From NCBI GenBank assembly GCA_032622095.1, contig CP136061.1, forward strand, positions 65,477,127-65,541,126: a stretch of 64,000 nucleotides of DNA, in the 5' to 3' direction. The notes under the pieces were generated by a model. It was not told where the DNA came from, searched no databases, and saw only the letters and a program-made list of their open reading frames with translations. Origin of the DNA: Siphonodentalium dalli. Lineage: Eukaryota; Mollusca; Scaphopoda; Gadilida; Siphonodentaliidae. Positions 25,201 to 35,776 of the stretch are shown here, in pieces (the stretch's first letter is position 1; every line of letters starts with the position of its first letter). Position numbers and translations under genes: made by a program.

Positions 25201-26224
25201 ATCAGTCAGAACTGAAACTATCATTATCAAAACCAAAGGCAACCATGTATCACAGAGACAGCCAACTATGATTCCACTAACGCAGGAACAAATACAGGCC
25301 GTGCTTAGATCTCTCAAACAGCCAGGAACGACGGAGGACCCAGTCGAAGAATTTCTCTCTCCAGCACCACAGTCTCAGGATCCAAAACAACTTGCTGAAC
25401 TAAAAGAATACAATGAGAAAACACCAGTACAGGTGATGTCCAATAACAGTGACACTAGTAGTAATAAGAGGGTTCAGTCACCCATAATCCCTCTACCGGA
25501 GGTTGTTAAAAGACGGAAGGTGGATATAGAAGCTATTGAGGCTGATCTTGTATCGCCGACGGAAAATCAGACTAAGATTATCATAAAAGAGAAGCCTGTG
25601 CAGTTTAAAGCTTTACATTTGGCTCCAGAATTTAAGCGGTCTTCACCATTGAATCGTCTGCCTACCACGCCTATCTGTCGTAAGATTTCTTATTCTGATA
25701 TGGATCTTGCATCTCCTTTAGTATATGAGGATTCGAATGTGGAAAATTTCAAATGCCGTCAACCACAAGTTACAAAAGCTGTGATTTTCAATCCATCAAG
25801 TATGGCTTCAATTGGGAACAATACTGTGTTTCGACCAATCAGCACTGTTCAGTCATCAGTCATGAAAAGTGTGACGCCAACAGCTATGTCAGTTATTGCA
25901 AGACCACACCCTGGATTTACCCAAGCTATGCAGATACATTACAATGCAGCAGTGAACTCACAAGGACAAACTGTGAATATCATCAGACCTATAAAGTCTG
26001 CCAAAGTCATTCCACGAATGGCTACCAGCCAGCCCAATGGTTTCACACCTGTGCAAATAATCCAGCCAATGAGTTTGAAACAATCGCCTAACTCATTATT
26101 GGTTAGTCCTACAGGGATACATCTTTCACCTCAGATAAACAGCCTTCACGGAGCTGGAAATCTGAAGTCTGTATTCTACAACACGTCAAACAGTATTTCC
26201 AATTCTATACATTTAGCAGAGTAA
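11499..26224 (+). CDS. Atypical E2F transcription factor E2F7/E2F8-like (whole coding span, ten exons)
   Basis: Ten exons (listed separately) join in one frame from ATG 11504 to TAA 26222-26224, about 899 residues. That is close to the length of human E2F7 or E2F8. Two winged-helix E2F domains in one chain, DBD1 about residues 178-245 ([13 protein letters not shown]) and DBD2 about 307-395 ([12 protein letters not shown]), with no DP-dimerisation or transactivation region, define the atypical family. These factors bind E2F sites without DP and repress S-phase genes in the nucleus. A basic KRRKV at 662-666 is a likely nuclear signal, and many SP/TP sites would suit CDK control. Residues 448-463 and 469-484 are an internal tandem duplication. 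Invertebrates often have a single E2F7/8 gene, so no paralog letter is assigned. All exon phases fit, which makes a pseudogene unlikely. Confidence 0.95.
12901..12980 (+). CDS. E2F7/8 coding exon 2 (DBD1)
   Basis: Acceptor ttttttccag|G, donor TTAG|GTATTA at 12981. It encodes [19 protein letters not shown] and on to DEVAKDL, the first helices of DBD1. Too short for a plain ORF scan, but its phase joins both neighbours exactly. Confidence 0.95.
13262..13292. repeat. (TA)n microsatellite
   Basis: About 15 TA units in the intron after coding exon 2. Confidence 0.9.
13556..14447. mobile_element. TIR element, GGCC-A-rich/GTTTCC family
   Basis: Left end GGCCCAAAAAAAAAACATCTG...TTTCCGGTTTCCCGACC, right end ATCGGAAACAGACATG(T)nGGCC. 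The inverted ends are about 30 bp. It lies inside E2F7/8. The sequence from 14880 to 15130 (GTCGGGAAACCCAAACC) looks like a further, diverged relative. Confidence 0.6.
15353..15483 (+). CDS. E2F7/8 coding exon 3 (DBD1 recognition helix)
   Basis: Acceptor tatatttcag|CTGTTG, donor AAG|GTATTT at 15484. It encodes [16 protein letters not shown] and continues through YTWHG, residues 214-257. This is the most conserved part of the E2F fold, with the RRxYD DNA-contact motif intact. Confidence 0.97.
15631..15886. mobile_element. 256-bp nested palindrome
   Basis: Outer arms start GCAAGCCTTGAAATAG (15631) and end with its exact complement (15871-15886). Each 128-bp arm is itself a hairpin: GCAGAATGAGGTTCCCAGAG...CTCTGGGAACCTCATTCTGC around a CCCCGCACAGCGGG-type loop. 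It sits 148 bp downstream of coding exon 3 of E2F7/8. It encodes nothing. Confidence 0.85.
16119..16195. mobile_element. Small MITE, CAGTCCTCGAAATT ends
   Basis: Starts CAGTCCTCGAAATTAGGA and ends AATTTTGAGGTCTGC, an imperfect inverted repeat. A better copy is at 18729-18849. Confidence 0.5.
16332..17240. mobile_element. hAT-like non-autonomous transposon
   Basis: Direct repeat CTCTTATT at 16324-16331 and 17241-17248 is an 8-bp target-site duplication. The ends are AGTGCTGGGCGGT and ATCGTCCAGCCCTAA (complement TTAGGGCTGGACGAT). An 8-bp duplication with a GCTGGGCG-type end is typical of hAT elements. At 909 bp with no long ORF, it has no transposase. It lies in the intron between coding exons 3 and 4 of E2F7/8. 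Confidence 0.8.
17332..17470 (+). CDS. E2F7/8 coding exon 4 (inter-domain linker)
   Basis: Acceptor ctgtttccag|GCTCTT, donor GAGA|GTAAGT at 17471. It encodes residues 258-303, [20 protein letters not shown] and onward, the charged linker between the two E2F domains. Confidence 0.9.
18181..18251 (+). CDS. E2F7/8 coding exon 5 (DBD2 start)
   Basis: Acceptor catcttttcag|CA, donor AAG|GTGAGA at 18252. It encodes [20 protein letters not shown] and LVSK. RKDKSLG mirrors RKEKSLG of DBD1, as expected from an ancient domain duplication. Confidence 0.95.
18729..18849. mobile_element. Small MITE, CAGTCCTCGAAATT ends
   Basis: CAGTCCTCGAAATTGACC at the left and CCTAATTTCGAGGACTG at the right. About 120 bp, no coding capacity. 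Related to 16119-16195. GGCAAT/ATTGCC-rich sequence at 18365-18470 may be a further relative. Confidence 0.6.
19064..19148 (+). CDS. E2F7/8 coding exon 6 (DBD2)
   Basis: Acceptor actattttcag|CCG, donor AAAA|GTAAGT at 19149. It encodes [17 protein letters not shown] and on to SSKFK, residues 328-355. Confidence 0.95.
19844..19987 (+). CDS. E2F7/8 coding exon 7 (DBD2 recognition helix)
   Basis: Acceptor ttttattttccag|CA, donor TCTA|GTGAGT at 19988. It encodes [20 protein letters not shown] and on to [15 protein letters not shown], residues 356-403. The second RRxYD motif is intact, so both DNA-binding surfaces are predicted functional. Confidence 0.97.
20165..21380. mobile_element. TIR DNA element carrying a decayed ORF
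   Basis: Ends 20165-20200 and 21345-21380 are inverted repeats identical at 30 of 36 positions (GGCCATA...TTTCTCAGGGAT). The 3-bp word TAG flanks both sides (20162-20164, 21381-21383). A GG-start TIR with a 3-bp duplication would fit PIF/Harbinger- or CACTA-like elements, but the class is not established. It lies within the intron between E2F7/8 coding exons 7 and 8. Confidence 0.6.
20593..21124 (-). pseudogene. Decayed intron-less ORF inside the TIR element
   Basis: ATG at 21124 (AAAATGGCG context) opens [17 protein letters not shown] and runs 77 codons. After one probable +1 slip in a T-run, a second frame continues with [28 protein letters not shown] and later [15 protein letters not shown] and [19 protein letters not shown] before a stop at 20593-20595, interrupted by a few stop codons. 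AATAAA on the minus strand lies 11 bases beyond that stop. The codon-like pieces in consistent order suggest a former protein of 150-180 residues. I do not recognise it. It may be the element's own protein or a captured host gene. Confidence 0.45.
21384..22339. other. Intronic sequence, no supported feature
   Basis: Part of the long intron between coding exons 7 and 8. A short stretch at 21540-21780 has coding-like composition in more than one frame, but no domain can be named. Confidence 0.35.
22340..22895. repeat. Dispersed repeat with poly-G tract, inverted relative of 41490-42060
   Basis: Contains poly-G (22361-22374) followed by AATTCCGGGCACATATGCCGG. At 22530-22890 it has the GATGATCAGAC / GGCTGGCAGCCATG / CCCCCCGCAAATCTCTG series, which reappears reverse-complemented at 41500-41830. 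Confidence 0.6.
22972..23396. mobile_element. TIR element, CAGGGTTCGTAC family
   Basis: Starts CAGGGTTCGTACAGGG, ends TATCTGAACCCTA, with GGAAATGTCATGGAATG and AAAGTCATGGAAATTT near the ends. A fuller copy is at 28241-28923. Confidence 0.55.
23531..23608 (+). CDS. E2F7/8 coding exon 8, possible cassette exon
   Basis: Acceptor aaattttttcag|GC, donor CTTA|GTGAGT at 23609. It encodes S plus [20 protein letters not shown] and GLTSL (residues 404-429). Length 78 nt with phase 1 at both ends, so skipping it keeps the frame. The peptide is not strongly E2F-like. It is included because splice sites and phase are perfect. Confidence 0.7.
23918..24127 (+). CDS. E2F7/8 coding exon 9 with internal duplication
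   Basis: Acceptor gtttgaacag|AT, donor GAAG|GTACTT at 24128. It encodes residues 430-499. [16 protein letters not shown] (448-463) is followed after five residues by [16 protein letters not shown] (469-484), a clear 21-residue duplication. The role of the motif is not known to me. Confidence 0.92.
25023..26224 (+). CDS. E2F7/8 coding exon 10 (C-terminal region)
   Basis: Acceptor after a long T-run, tttttttttcag|CC; stop TAA 26222-26224. It encodes residues 500-899, a low-complexity Ser/Pro/Gln/Asn-rich tail with the basic KRRKV (662-666) and several SP sites (for example LSPIRQ, LVSPTE, LLVSPTG). It ends SNSIHLAE. A disordered C-terminal half is normal in this family. Confidence 0.9.
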
Positions 26225-27555
26225 TACATACCATTGTGCCATGGACTTTGTAGTCTGTAAATCGGATGATCCTAACAGAGCTAACACACGTGATAGTATG
26301 ATACCTTTGCAACATTTTTTAAGTATCACAATTAGAAGCAGTTTTCAGTGAATGGATTTTCGTTATAGAAGATGCTATTACTGAGTTTTACACTGGACTA
26401 AAATCAGTTGACTGGAATTGCGACTGGGGTAAAAAAGGTTAAAACTATCTAATAATAATTTCACCTTACAAATCTCTTTTAATAAGCAGACTATTGTACT
26501 TCACTCAATGAATTCATTAACATTTTTTTTTTTATGAACTTCAAATGATATATAAATAATGACAACAGACATTCTTGACAAAATCTTGCAAGGGCGAGTA
26601 GCTGAAAATCTTCAGAAATGCCCAATTTGATACCAATATTTTCTCAACTCGCTAAATATACTCATAACCAATGGGCTATATAAATGGTCCTCTGCTGCCA
26701 CACTTCACTTATGATCATCAGGTTCACAGACTACATGTACATATTCTAATGAACGTTCATGACTGTGCCAAATATGTGAATGAACAATGTTATTGCTGTT
26801 GATCAGCTTAATAACCATAAGCTTGAAATAAGTTGAAATAGATAAATCTGTATAAGTCTTAATATATAATATATAATTACCAATCCACATTTCAAGAGCG
26901 TCTGCCATAATTTTGTTTTGTCAACTGAATTTTTTTTTTTTTTTAGTGTTATCAAATTAGCTTTTATTACAATCACACATTAATGTTTTAACTGTTATAT
27001 GGATATTGAAGCATCACCTTTTTAAGACCTGTTTAGTTTTTTATTGTTACAATCTTAAAAAGTACACACAATCAGCTTTCATCACAAAAAAGCTACAAGC
27101 CAGCAGGATGGTTTCACACCTGTCCATATGACCCAACAGATTAATTTGAAGCTATAAAGATCCATATCATTAGTCCTCTCTTTTATGATGTAGTTTTGAT
27201 TTGAATGAATCAAAAAACTGCATAAAGGTTTTAAACATTGTGTTTATCAAAATAGTTCTACAAAAATATTACATGCAACAGCAAATTTCTTCCAGTTTCA
27301 CTAGAACGAAACGAATATTATTATGAAAAATTACATCTGGGATATATGAATCCATTCCTATTTAACAAAGACCTTGCAAGCAATTCCTGTTGAACAATCA
27401 AATATTGACCTAACAGTTAACTTGTAATCTTTGCCATATAGTGAAATGCATCATATAAATATTACACCTGTGCTAAATTTGAATATGTGACTCAAATTTT
27501 CCCAGATGTAATTTGGTGTGACAATCTTACAGAATTAGTCCAAGCTGAATCCCCC

Positions 27556-27587
<32 letters not shown>

Positions 27588-27650
27588 CAAAAGTCTAAAC
27601 CTACTGTAGATTTGAAAGTGGTATCACTATATTGTTCATTAAAGATGATC
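26225..27650. other. E2F7/8 3' UTR and downstream DNA
   Basis: AT-rich, no canonical AATAAA close to the stop, so the transcript end is not placed. A poly-C run of about 30 bases lies near 27555-27586. Confidence 0.4.
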
Positions 27651-27867
27651 TACAGTAATGCCATAAATAATCGACTCCTTAACCACAGCAGAATTATGGG
27701 TAATTTTTCAGGATTTAGTTGGAAATATGGCTTGTTGCCATTCATCGGAAAGCTCTCACTGAGAGCTTTCCGATGAATGGCAACAAGCTATATTTCCGAC
27801 TAAATCCTGAAAAATTACCCATAATTCTGCTGTGGTTAAGGAGTCGATTATTTAGGGCATTACTGTA
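27651..27867. mobile_element. 217-bp palindromic MITE, CAGTAATGCC family
   Basis: Starts TACAGTAATGCC, ends GGCATTACTGTA, with arms of about 108 bp meeting at CTCTCACTGAGAG. TA at both borders fits a TA duplication, so a Tc1/mariner or pogo-type source is possible. Second copy at 36081-36345. Confidence 0.8.
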
Positions 27868-28039
27868 CCAAAAACACACAATAGACACATCTGGTGTTGC
27901 ACATATTTCTCATTTCTTCTCCCTGACTTTAAATTAATATTTGATAACACAATACAGAAAGGTCAGGGAAGAGATACACTGTAAGGACATTTTTTTCCTG
28001 CAAAATCAAAGTCAATAGGTGGCCATTAAATATACCATG

Positions 28040-28225
28040 AATTTCTTCTGTGTTCATGATCAGACAAATAACCTCATTGGCTGAATTTCTTCTGTGTTCA
28101 TGATCAGACAAATAACCTCATTGGCTGAATTTCTTCTGTGTTCATGATCAGACAAATAACCTCATTGGCTGAATCTCTTCTGTGTTCATGATCAGACAAA
28201 TAACCTCATTGGCTGAATTTCTTCT
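28040..28225. repeat. 44-bp tandem repeat, four copies
   Basis: Unit contains TTCATGATCAGACAAATAAC and CTCATTGGCTG. Four almost identical copies start at 28040, 28084, 28128 and 28172, followed by a partial copy. Confidence 0.95.
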
Positions 28226-28240
28226 AAACCCTTCCAGGGT

Positions 28241-28923
28241 TCGTACGCGTGTCTGGAAAAGTTATGGAATTCAAAAATTTCTATTCAATACCCTTGAAAA
28301 GTCTGGAAAATGGGACCTTTTTTTCACCCTACTATCTGCTACTATGGGAAAAGTCTTGAAAATAAGCTACCCCGAGATTCGAGGTCTTGAAAAGTCATGG
28401 AATATCCCAAGGCCGAGTTCTTAGGTAAATAAACGCTGTTACTTTCCGATCTTATCGTGTAAGCTTGCGATACCATCTCCGTAGTCATAGTTGAACTGCA
28501 CGTTTTACAGTATGCCGAAACACGAATTGTCTCCCTTACCGGAACTCCTGTTTGACTGCTAAATATATCAGAATTTGACCTAAATAGTAATAGTAAACAA
28601 AATATGCCTGGAAACTGTCTTCCGTGACAAATAGGTATCGGATATACGCGGTTTGAAGCATGGATAGATCGGGTACCAGAGAACCGGATGAAGGCAAAAT
28701 GCCGACTGTGTTAAATCCAGAAAGTTAATAGATATTGCCAACATGGGCGAAGCGGCACTCTGTTTAAACAACCTGGAAATTTATATATTGGTCTTCATTG
28801 TTTAGCTAGGTACGAGGTATGGAAAAGTTATGGAATTTGTTCACTGAAAAGTCTTGGAAAATTTGTCCCAAAGTCTTGGGAAAAGTTATGGAATTTTACT
28901 CTCAGCTAGGTGTATGAACCCTG
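28241..28923. mobile_element. TIR element, CAGGGTTCGTAC family
   Basis: Left CAGGGTTCGTACGCG, right TATGAACCCTG. Subterminal TGGAAAAGTTATGGAATT and its variants repeat in both halves. No transposase. Confidence 0.65.
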
Positions 28924-28925
28924 CC

Positions 28926-29066
28926 TTTGTATACTAAATACTCATTGACGAGTGCTTATCCTTTAGGAAATGTTGAGATAATAAGTTCAACAAACGACCA
29001 TAGGTCATAGTCGTTTTTATCACGTATTATCTCAACATTTCCTGCCCAAGAATAGGATTCCTTCTG
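28926..29066. mobile_element. Foldback element, GGAAATGTTNAGATAATAAG family
   Basis: AGGAAATGTTGAGATAATAAG at the left and its near-complement TATTATCTCAACATTTCCTG at the right, with the tail GAATAGGATTCCTTCTGCAC. Relatives: 36390-36485, 40490-40530 (right part), 62805-63590. Confidence 0.65.
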
Positions 29067-30922
29067 CACTTTCTATTGTCTGTTGTCTGCTAATATTTCC
29101 AGAACACCCCTCGAGATGATTAATAGACCCTTCCTACGTGTACGTATACTTTTATGACTGAGTGGGGGAATTCATTTAGTATAGACAGGGTTAATAGGGG
29201 CTAATCCAGGGATCCTGCTTTGGTACTCGTTTATTACCATACCATTTCAATGTAAGGTCAGAAAATTGAAGACTAGCACAAAACATGAAATGCATTTACC
29301 CCACTGCAACTCACAATAGGTTTCAGTTAACTATATCTTCGAAGTTTAGCTTGATTACTGTGAAATTGTATGAAAACTTCATTTTTAGCTAATTTGGTTG
29401 ATATTCACACCATGTAACTTATGAAGTCCAAACCTTTATCCTAGTGAATAATAGGTCTGAATTAGCCCCTGACTGAAAATAGTCTGGAAGATTATGTTGA
29501 CATAAGGCTAAAATAAAAATTATCTGTGTTTACTCTAACCTGACCGACACTGTCCAGAACCCCCAGACCCAAATTCATGTTATTAATTTTTCCAGTGGTG
29601 TGCCACATATATATTGTCAGTGTCCAATTTCAGGACATAAATTGCAATAAAAGTAAATATGTTGCAGTGTTGTTATTATTGTATCCAGAAAAAAATTAGA
29701 TGCAATTAATTACATAAAAAAAACCATCCTGGGAATTATTGTTGATCACTGATCAGCAATGCTCTCATGATATTTCAACACAAAATAAATTTGTGTCAGT
29801 AATATTTTAGCCCTGGTAAATAAATGAAATGATGTGTGATGATTTACTCCATGATTTTCCTTGCCAATTCAGGTGGAAAAATGAAAAACTAAAATCAATA
29901 TACCCTAAATATTTTGAGCCCGTTAGAGGAAACATAGATATATTTTTATTTTGGCCAAACGTATGGCAGAAGTGGTGCACTCGTTTCATATTCATAAACA
30001 TCTGCAATCATACTTATTCAGTATGTAGTCTACAATTAATGAATTGCTCATTTGGGCTTTTACATATTTGTTTTTGATATTTTTTTATATCGTTGGCTCT
30101 TGCTTCAATAGGAGTATTGGGGCATGTTTCGTGTTAATATAATGTTACTGTTATACACCTCTACATTCTTGTTGTTACGTCATCCTTTATTTGGATGATT
30201 GTGATAAGTTATGTCTGTGGAGTAAATGATTGAGTGTAATTGAATTAATTCATCATGGCTGCTCACTCAAGCATATATGGTATCTGATCACTATTTTCCC
30301 AGATCCTTTTAAAAAGGCAGGCCAGGCTAGGTTTTAAAGTCAAGATAGGTCAAAATTAGCACACACCATTGTGAGGGTTCTTTGGTGTAAATTCCATATG
30401 TCTAACTATTGGTGTTTATAGGGGATCATTTTATTGAAGAAGCGATCATTTTACTGGAATATTCATGTACATAAATTTTGTTTTCCTGAAAAATTTGGCT
30501 CCATATATGAAGGTTTCGTTACACTGGTGATTCTATCATTTGGATTTCTGGATGTTCATATTGTCGCAGACAGTGTACATATAGCAGGATTCAGTTGAAC
30601 AGACATGTGTTAAAATATGAATCAAAATAATGTTTTCAATGTTACAAAACAATTATCACCCAAGTTACCATATGGAATGGAATCAAAAGTCAAGGATTCA
30701 TGTTTTTTCATTTGCTTTCAAATAATTCATTAGTTTCAATCTATTTAACTGTTTTGGTGCCCAAGCTGATCAGATTAATCTAGTTGGAATGCCAAAAATT
30801 GCGCAATTTAGTCCGAGTTCACCAAGTTTTGTTAATTTGACTTAATTATTTTATGGCAAAAAATGTATATCTGCTGTTAAATCTAGCATCATCATAACCT
30901 ACTAAATGGACGTAAGGTAAGG
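29067..30922. other. Intergenic, no gene seen
   Basis: AT-rich. 29860-29955 is a partial member of the GGCC-A-rich/GTTTCC family. No coding or RNA feature is supported. Confidence 0.4.
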
Positions 30923-31474
30923 TTAAAGGGACCCAAGGTACTCGTGGGTAAATGTAAAAAAATATATATATATATCTCTATTAGTCTGTAAAACATCACC
31001 ACTAAGAACAAAAAGAAATAGATAAACTTTGTTCTAATATCAATTGTTTATTGTTCTCCAATGAAGATATATCACGCGTTGAAAGCATTGTTAGGTAAAC
31101 AAAACTATTATAGTGATTTTTCAACAAACATCGTTAATCGTGTGGTAAATGTGTTTTAGTCTCAATATGATTTCCAGAAAATATTTCAATGGTTTGACCT
31201 TTCCAATATTTACCATCAAGTTTTATTTTAATAAACTTTGGTATCTTTATATAGGACTCATTGTCCACTTTTATCGGTGATTTCACTGTAACACTATTAA
31301 ATATTTACATAACAATGGTTTTGACATGAGAAATCTCGTTATTGGAGAGTTATTAATAATGAAAATAAGAACAAAGTCAATCTATTTTTTTGCATGTACC
31401 TGATGATAGTTGTTTTACAGACTTTTATGTTATTGCACATGAGCCCACTTCAAAAGGCCTTGAGTCCCTCTTAA
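30923..31474. mobile_element. TTAA-flanked element, AAGGGAC ends
   Basis: TTAA at 30923-30926 and 31471-31474. Left AGGGACCCAAGG, right CCTTGAGTCCCT. Inner arms carry AATAGATAAACTTTGTTCT and AAGAACAAAGTCAATC in inverted orientation. Related in plan to 32814-33658. Confidence 0.6.
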
Positions 31475-32572
31475 GATACCGAGCCCTAGAATAGTAGCTC
31501 ACCATGTTATGGCCAATTTGGTCAGACCTAGCACTAAAAGTGTTGTGGTAAATGATTGGCCATCGACTTTAAATTTCACCTTGCAGAAGCTGAGTGAGAA
31601 ATAATATTCACATTGCCATGTTGCCATATCTGATTGTGTGGATTTTCTTATAAATTGTTTATTTGGTTATTCTAGCTCAGAATTGAGATTGTTGAATATT
31701 CCAATTTGTTTTTGTCTACCTGTTTTAGTTTTTGGTGCTCATTAATTAATATATTCCAGTAAATCATCCTCATTTATCATCATGTTCATCACCACCTTCA
31801 TCTGCGATCATCATTGGTTATTTAATCCGTTAGGGTTTTTTTTCCTCTGCTTCCAATGGTGAAAACCTCATCGAGTACCATTCATTACCAATCATTTAAT
31901 GAATTTCATTTACCGGTTAACTAAAGATATCTTTGGATCTCATAAATTACTCTTACAACTGAATGTCAGTGATATTCATTAAACTATTCATCACTTTGCA
32001 ACTCATCTCTGAAGAAAATGAAGTTTTGTGCCAGTTTTTGTTTCCATAGATATCTTCATGTCATCATATAATAATTTATTTTAATAACTCATTTTCATTA
32101 TTATTGTAAATTCCATTTACTTATTCATTGTGTATAACACACAAATTTGAATCAAAGGAGGGATTATTTTCATTGGTTTTAATTTCTTTATTCTGTATTC
32201 ATACATATATGCAGACGTCCTCCATTCCCAGCATATTTCAGAAATAATGTATAGGACACAAATTCATATAATTTCATGAGAATCTTGTAGATTTGACACC
32301 AAATTAGTCAAAAGTTAACTTTCAGCTCGGCAGGCAGAAGAAAATTAAAAATCCTTCAACATCATTCGTATGGCATAGGCATCATGAAAATCCACTAAAA
32401 ACAGCCATTTAATGTTGTAAATTATTAATATAGATCATAATCGAGAATGCGCTTTAATATCTACCGCTATTGGGAAGCAAAAGCATGGAATCTATCAGAC
32501 AATGATTGGAATATTAAAACTTCCTCTTTTGAAAGGTGATATCTGACCATCAAAACCTCCTATTAACCCTTC
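31475..32572. other. Intergenic, no gene seen
   Basis: AT-rich with CAT/TCATCA-rich stretches near 31760-32100. No supported feature. Confidence 0.4.
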
Positions 32573-32770
32573 CATGACTGGAGCTTCCTTAAGGGAGCCT
32601 CGCATAAATCAGAGAATACATTGGTCTAACAATATTTATCTTGATCTTGCAAGTCAGTGCATTCTCTTATATATGTGAGGATCCATGGGATCCTCGCATA
32701 TATAAGGGAGTGCACTGGCACAGGACCATTAATGCTGCAACCAGTGCGGTACCCATCATGAAAGGGTTAA
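32573..32770. mobile_element. piggyBac-type MITE, second copy
   Basis: TTAA at 32573-32576 and 32767-32770. Left CCCTTCCATGACTGGAGC, right CCCATCATGAAAGGG. Interior GAGGATCCATGGGATCCTC palindrome near 32680. Confidence 0.8.
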
Positions 32771-32813
32771 TGTTTTTTTTTAAATAAAATATGCCCTCCT
32801 TCCCCAAATTAAT

Positions 32814-33658
32814 TTAAAGGGGCATAATGCACTTGCAGAGGGTAAATGTGAAAAATCATAAAAGTTTGTACAACCAACATCATTAAGAAGAAGAACATGG
32901 AAAAATAGATAGGTTTCGTTCTTATTTTTATGACTGACAACTCTTCAATGACGAGATATCACATGTTAAATCCATTGCTATGTAAACGTTATTGTTACAG
33001 TGCCAGTCATTTTAACAGTAAAACAGTTGAGCAAATTCTGATAAAATCATGGAAGGTCAACATTACAAATTTCCAGACCAATGAAAAATATTCCAGAAAA
33101 CAGATTTTCAACTTTAACATTTTGTTTGCTATTACATTTTGCAATGTTTGTTGATAAAATGACTTTCACTGTGACAGTAATGTTTACAAAAAAATGGATT
33201 CACATGTGAAATCATATTCACGGGAGAGTTGATCAATAATATAACTAAGATGAGAACAAAGTCTATCTATTTTTCCATTTTCTTTAAAGGCACGGATGGC
33301 CTTCGCGGTGGGTATTGCTGTATAATAGTCACATCCATTAAAACTGCCATAAACAGAAAGAATATTAAAATATAGGAAGATTTTGTTCTTATATACCAAT
33401 CATAAATATCACGTAAATAGTATGCAATTGTCAAGTTAGAATGCTTTGTTATGTAAACAAAAGCAAAAAATGTTACAGAACCAGGCTTTTTAAATAACAA
33501 ATCATATGAACTTGACATTAACATACCATTTATGCGATATCTATGATTTGTTTAAGATCAAAATATGTCTAATTTTCATATTCTTTCTGTTTATGGCAGA
33601 TTTAGCTGGTGTGATTATTTTAACAGCATACCCACATCGAAGTCCATCGTGCCCTTAA
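32814..33658. mobile_element. TTAA-flanked element, AAGGGGCA ends, composite
   Basis: TTAA at 32814-32817 and 33655-33658, ends AGGGGCATAATGCACTT and AAGTCCATCGTGCCC. An extra internal end (TTTAAAGGCACGGATGGCC, about 33286) suggests two copies fused or nested. The ORFs in it are not conserved proteins. Confidence 0.6.
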
Positions 33659-34964
33659 TAGTGATGATGTTTTTACAAAACCTTTTTATTTTTTCGTATT
33701 TACACACTGCAATGCCTTGTGTCACTTTAAAACATTGAATGAGAAGGTAGCAATATTTTTAGTACACTTATAAATGAGAGAATATTTTTTTTACAGAATA
33801 TGTGTGAGGGGAAAATGACCAAAAAAAAGAAGAAAGTTTGATGTGCATGTATATGGTGTGTGTGCGTGTAGAATAAGTGGTGGTATTGTGCTAGTGTAGC
33901 TAGGTTCTTATTTATTTGGTTTTTAATTTTATTTTGTAAACCATAAAAATGGTTGTTATAGAATTTATAAATTTTATTTTCGTATGGATTTTGCCATTCA
34001 CCCATCAGTGATTAAAACATATTTAACAATTTTAACTTATATAGAATATCATCCAGATGGACATAATCATCTTCTTAAAAAGAAGATTTATTTGCAATCA
34101 TGGCCGTCAGCCAGGTGATAATATATAAAGGCTACATTTTGTAGTCGTAGACCATAGGTTGGAAGCTCTAATCTATTGTCTGCAAAATTTACCATTTATT
34201 CCTGGTATTTTATTATCTGGCTGATCAAAGCAATGAAGTTGAAAGTTTTTGGAACATATCAAGTGTTTTTAATTGAAAACATTTGAATATGTCTAGTTAT
34301 TTTTATCCAATTCAACAGAATTCATAAGAATTTCCTCTATCTTATTCATAACATTGGACTCAAGTGTCTGATTTTCCTTCAAAATTATGGTCTTCTCAGC
34401 TTCAATGTGAGTCAAAAGTTGTATTTTTTTCTCATGTTGACATTTTTTATTTTGTGTCTACAAATTTCCCAGCATATCTAAAGCGACTTGAACAGCTGAC
34501 TTTGCTTATTATTTTATAGACTTCTATATTTTTTGCAAATTTAGGAAAATTGCTTGAGTTGAATTGATGAACTTCACGAATCTGTGTTATATATGGTTTG
34601 ATATCATTAGACTGGTTGAATGGCTAAAATCCTCAATTTCACTGCCAAAATGGTTGCTTTTGTTTTATGTTTTTTTTTTATTTTGTGCATGCCATATCTT
34701 AATTTAATATCCATGATTATTTTATTAGTGTGAAGTGCGAGATTATCGATTGTATATAAAGTGATGATTGGTCAATTGTAATATATCTATGTAATAAAAT
34801 ATTTTTACTTATTTACTGGTTAGTGTACTGTTATTTGGGTGTCAATCAAATTGATGTTCCCATACTGTATAGGATATGGTTAAGTAAGATCCATAACTCT
34901 GCATAAATCAGCAGACCCATATTCGAACTTGACCTCCAATTTGGGATAAAACACAAATTTTGTT
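33659..34964. other. Intergenic, no gene seen
   Basis: Strongly AT-rich. No supported coding or RNA feature. Confidence 0.4.
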
Positions 34965-35776
34965 TTAACACGTTGAGTGCTGGCTTCTAATTATCTCATA
35001 CTACCACTATATTCCAGGGTGCCACTACGAGTTATCTCGTACTTTATATCGGGTCTAGATGCTCTTCTGTAGAAATTTAAGAAATTGAGTTCCCCACATA
35101 AACATGATTTCAACCATCTTAGGAAGCTCAAATATATGTGATGTGAGTGATGCCACTGCATCTGTAATTGACGCCAAAAGTATTGTTATACTGACGCATT
35201 GGCCCCTAATTACGCTGTGCTGTCTGAATTGGCAATTTATGATAAGATCCACAAAAGCCTAACATTCTGCACTCCAGAATAACTAGTTAGTTCGTGTATT
35301 TGAATAGTAGACATCAATTTTTAAGTAGCATGATCACACATGTAAGATTGTATTTGTCAAAAATTAGGTACGAGATAACTCGTAGTCGGAACCCAGTGCC
35401 GCCCTGCGGCCCATCTAAAGCTGGAATGTGGGATACGATATTCCACAGCTGTGACCACTAGTATGTCGTAGTCAGAACTAGCGCAGGCTAAATCAAAAGG
35501 TCAAATCGAACATGATCATCTGATGAAGTACTCATGAGAAAAATGTGGCAAAGTGTGGGTATGAGATAACTCATTGTTGGCACCCAGCCAAACTACCATG
35601 AGATGGCATTGCTCTGTTATCTCGTAGTGCGTATATGGCATGTTGTTATGTGATCTATGCAAATGCAGTTTTGGGGTGTGAGGGTGGTTATATGGTGCAA
35701 TCTATCTATGTAATACATAATCTAAAGTTGGCACCCTGGAATGTACACTATAGGGTTCCGGCACTCAACGTGCTAA
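34965..35776. mobile_element. TTAA-type element, CACGTTGAGTGC ends, with repeated ACGAGATAACTCGT
   Basis: Left TTAACACGTTGAGTGCTGG, right CCGGCACTCAACGTGCTAA. The near-palindrome TACGAGATAACTCGTA occurs at 35025-35044 and 35368-35387 in opposite orientation, with diverged copies near 35568 and 35617. Terminal form resembles piggyBac MITEs. No ORF of note. Confidence 0.65.
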
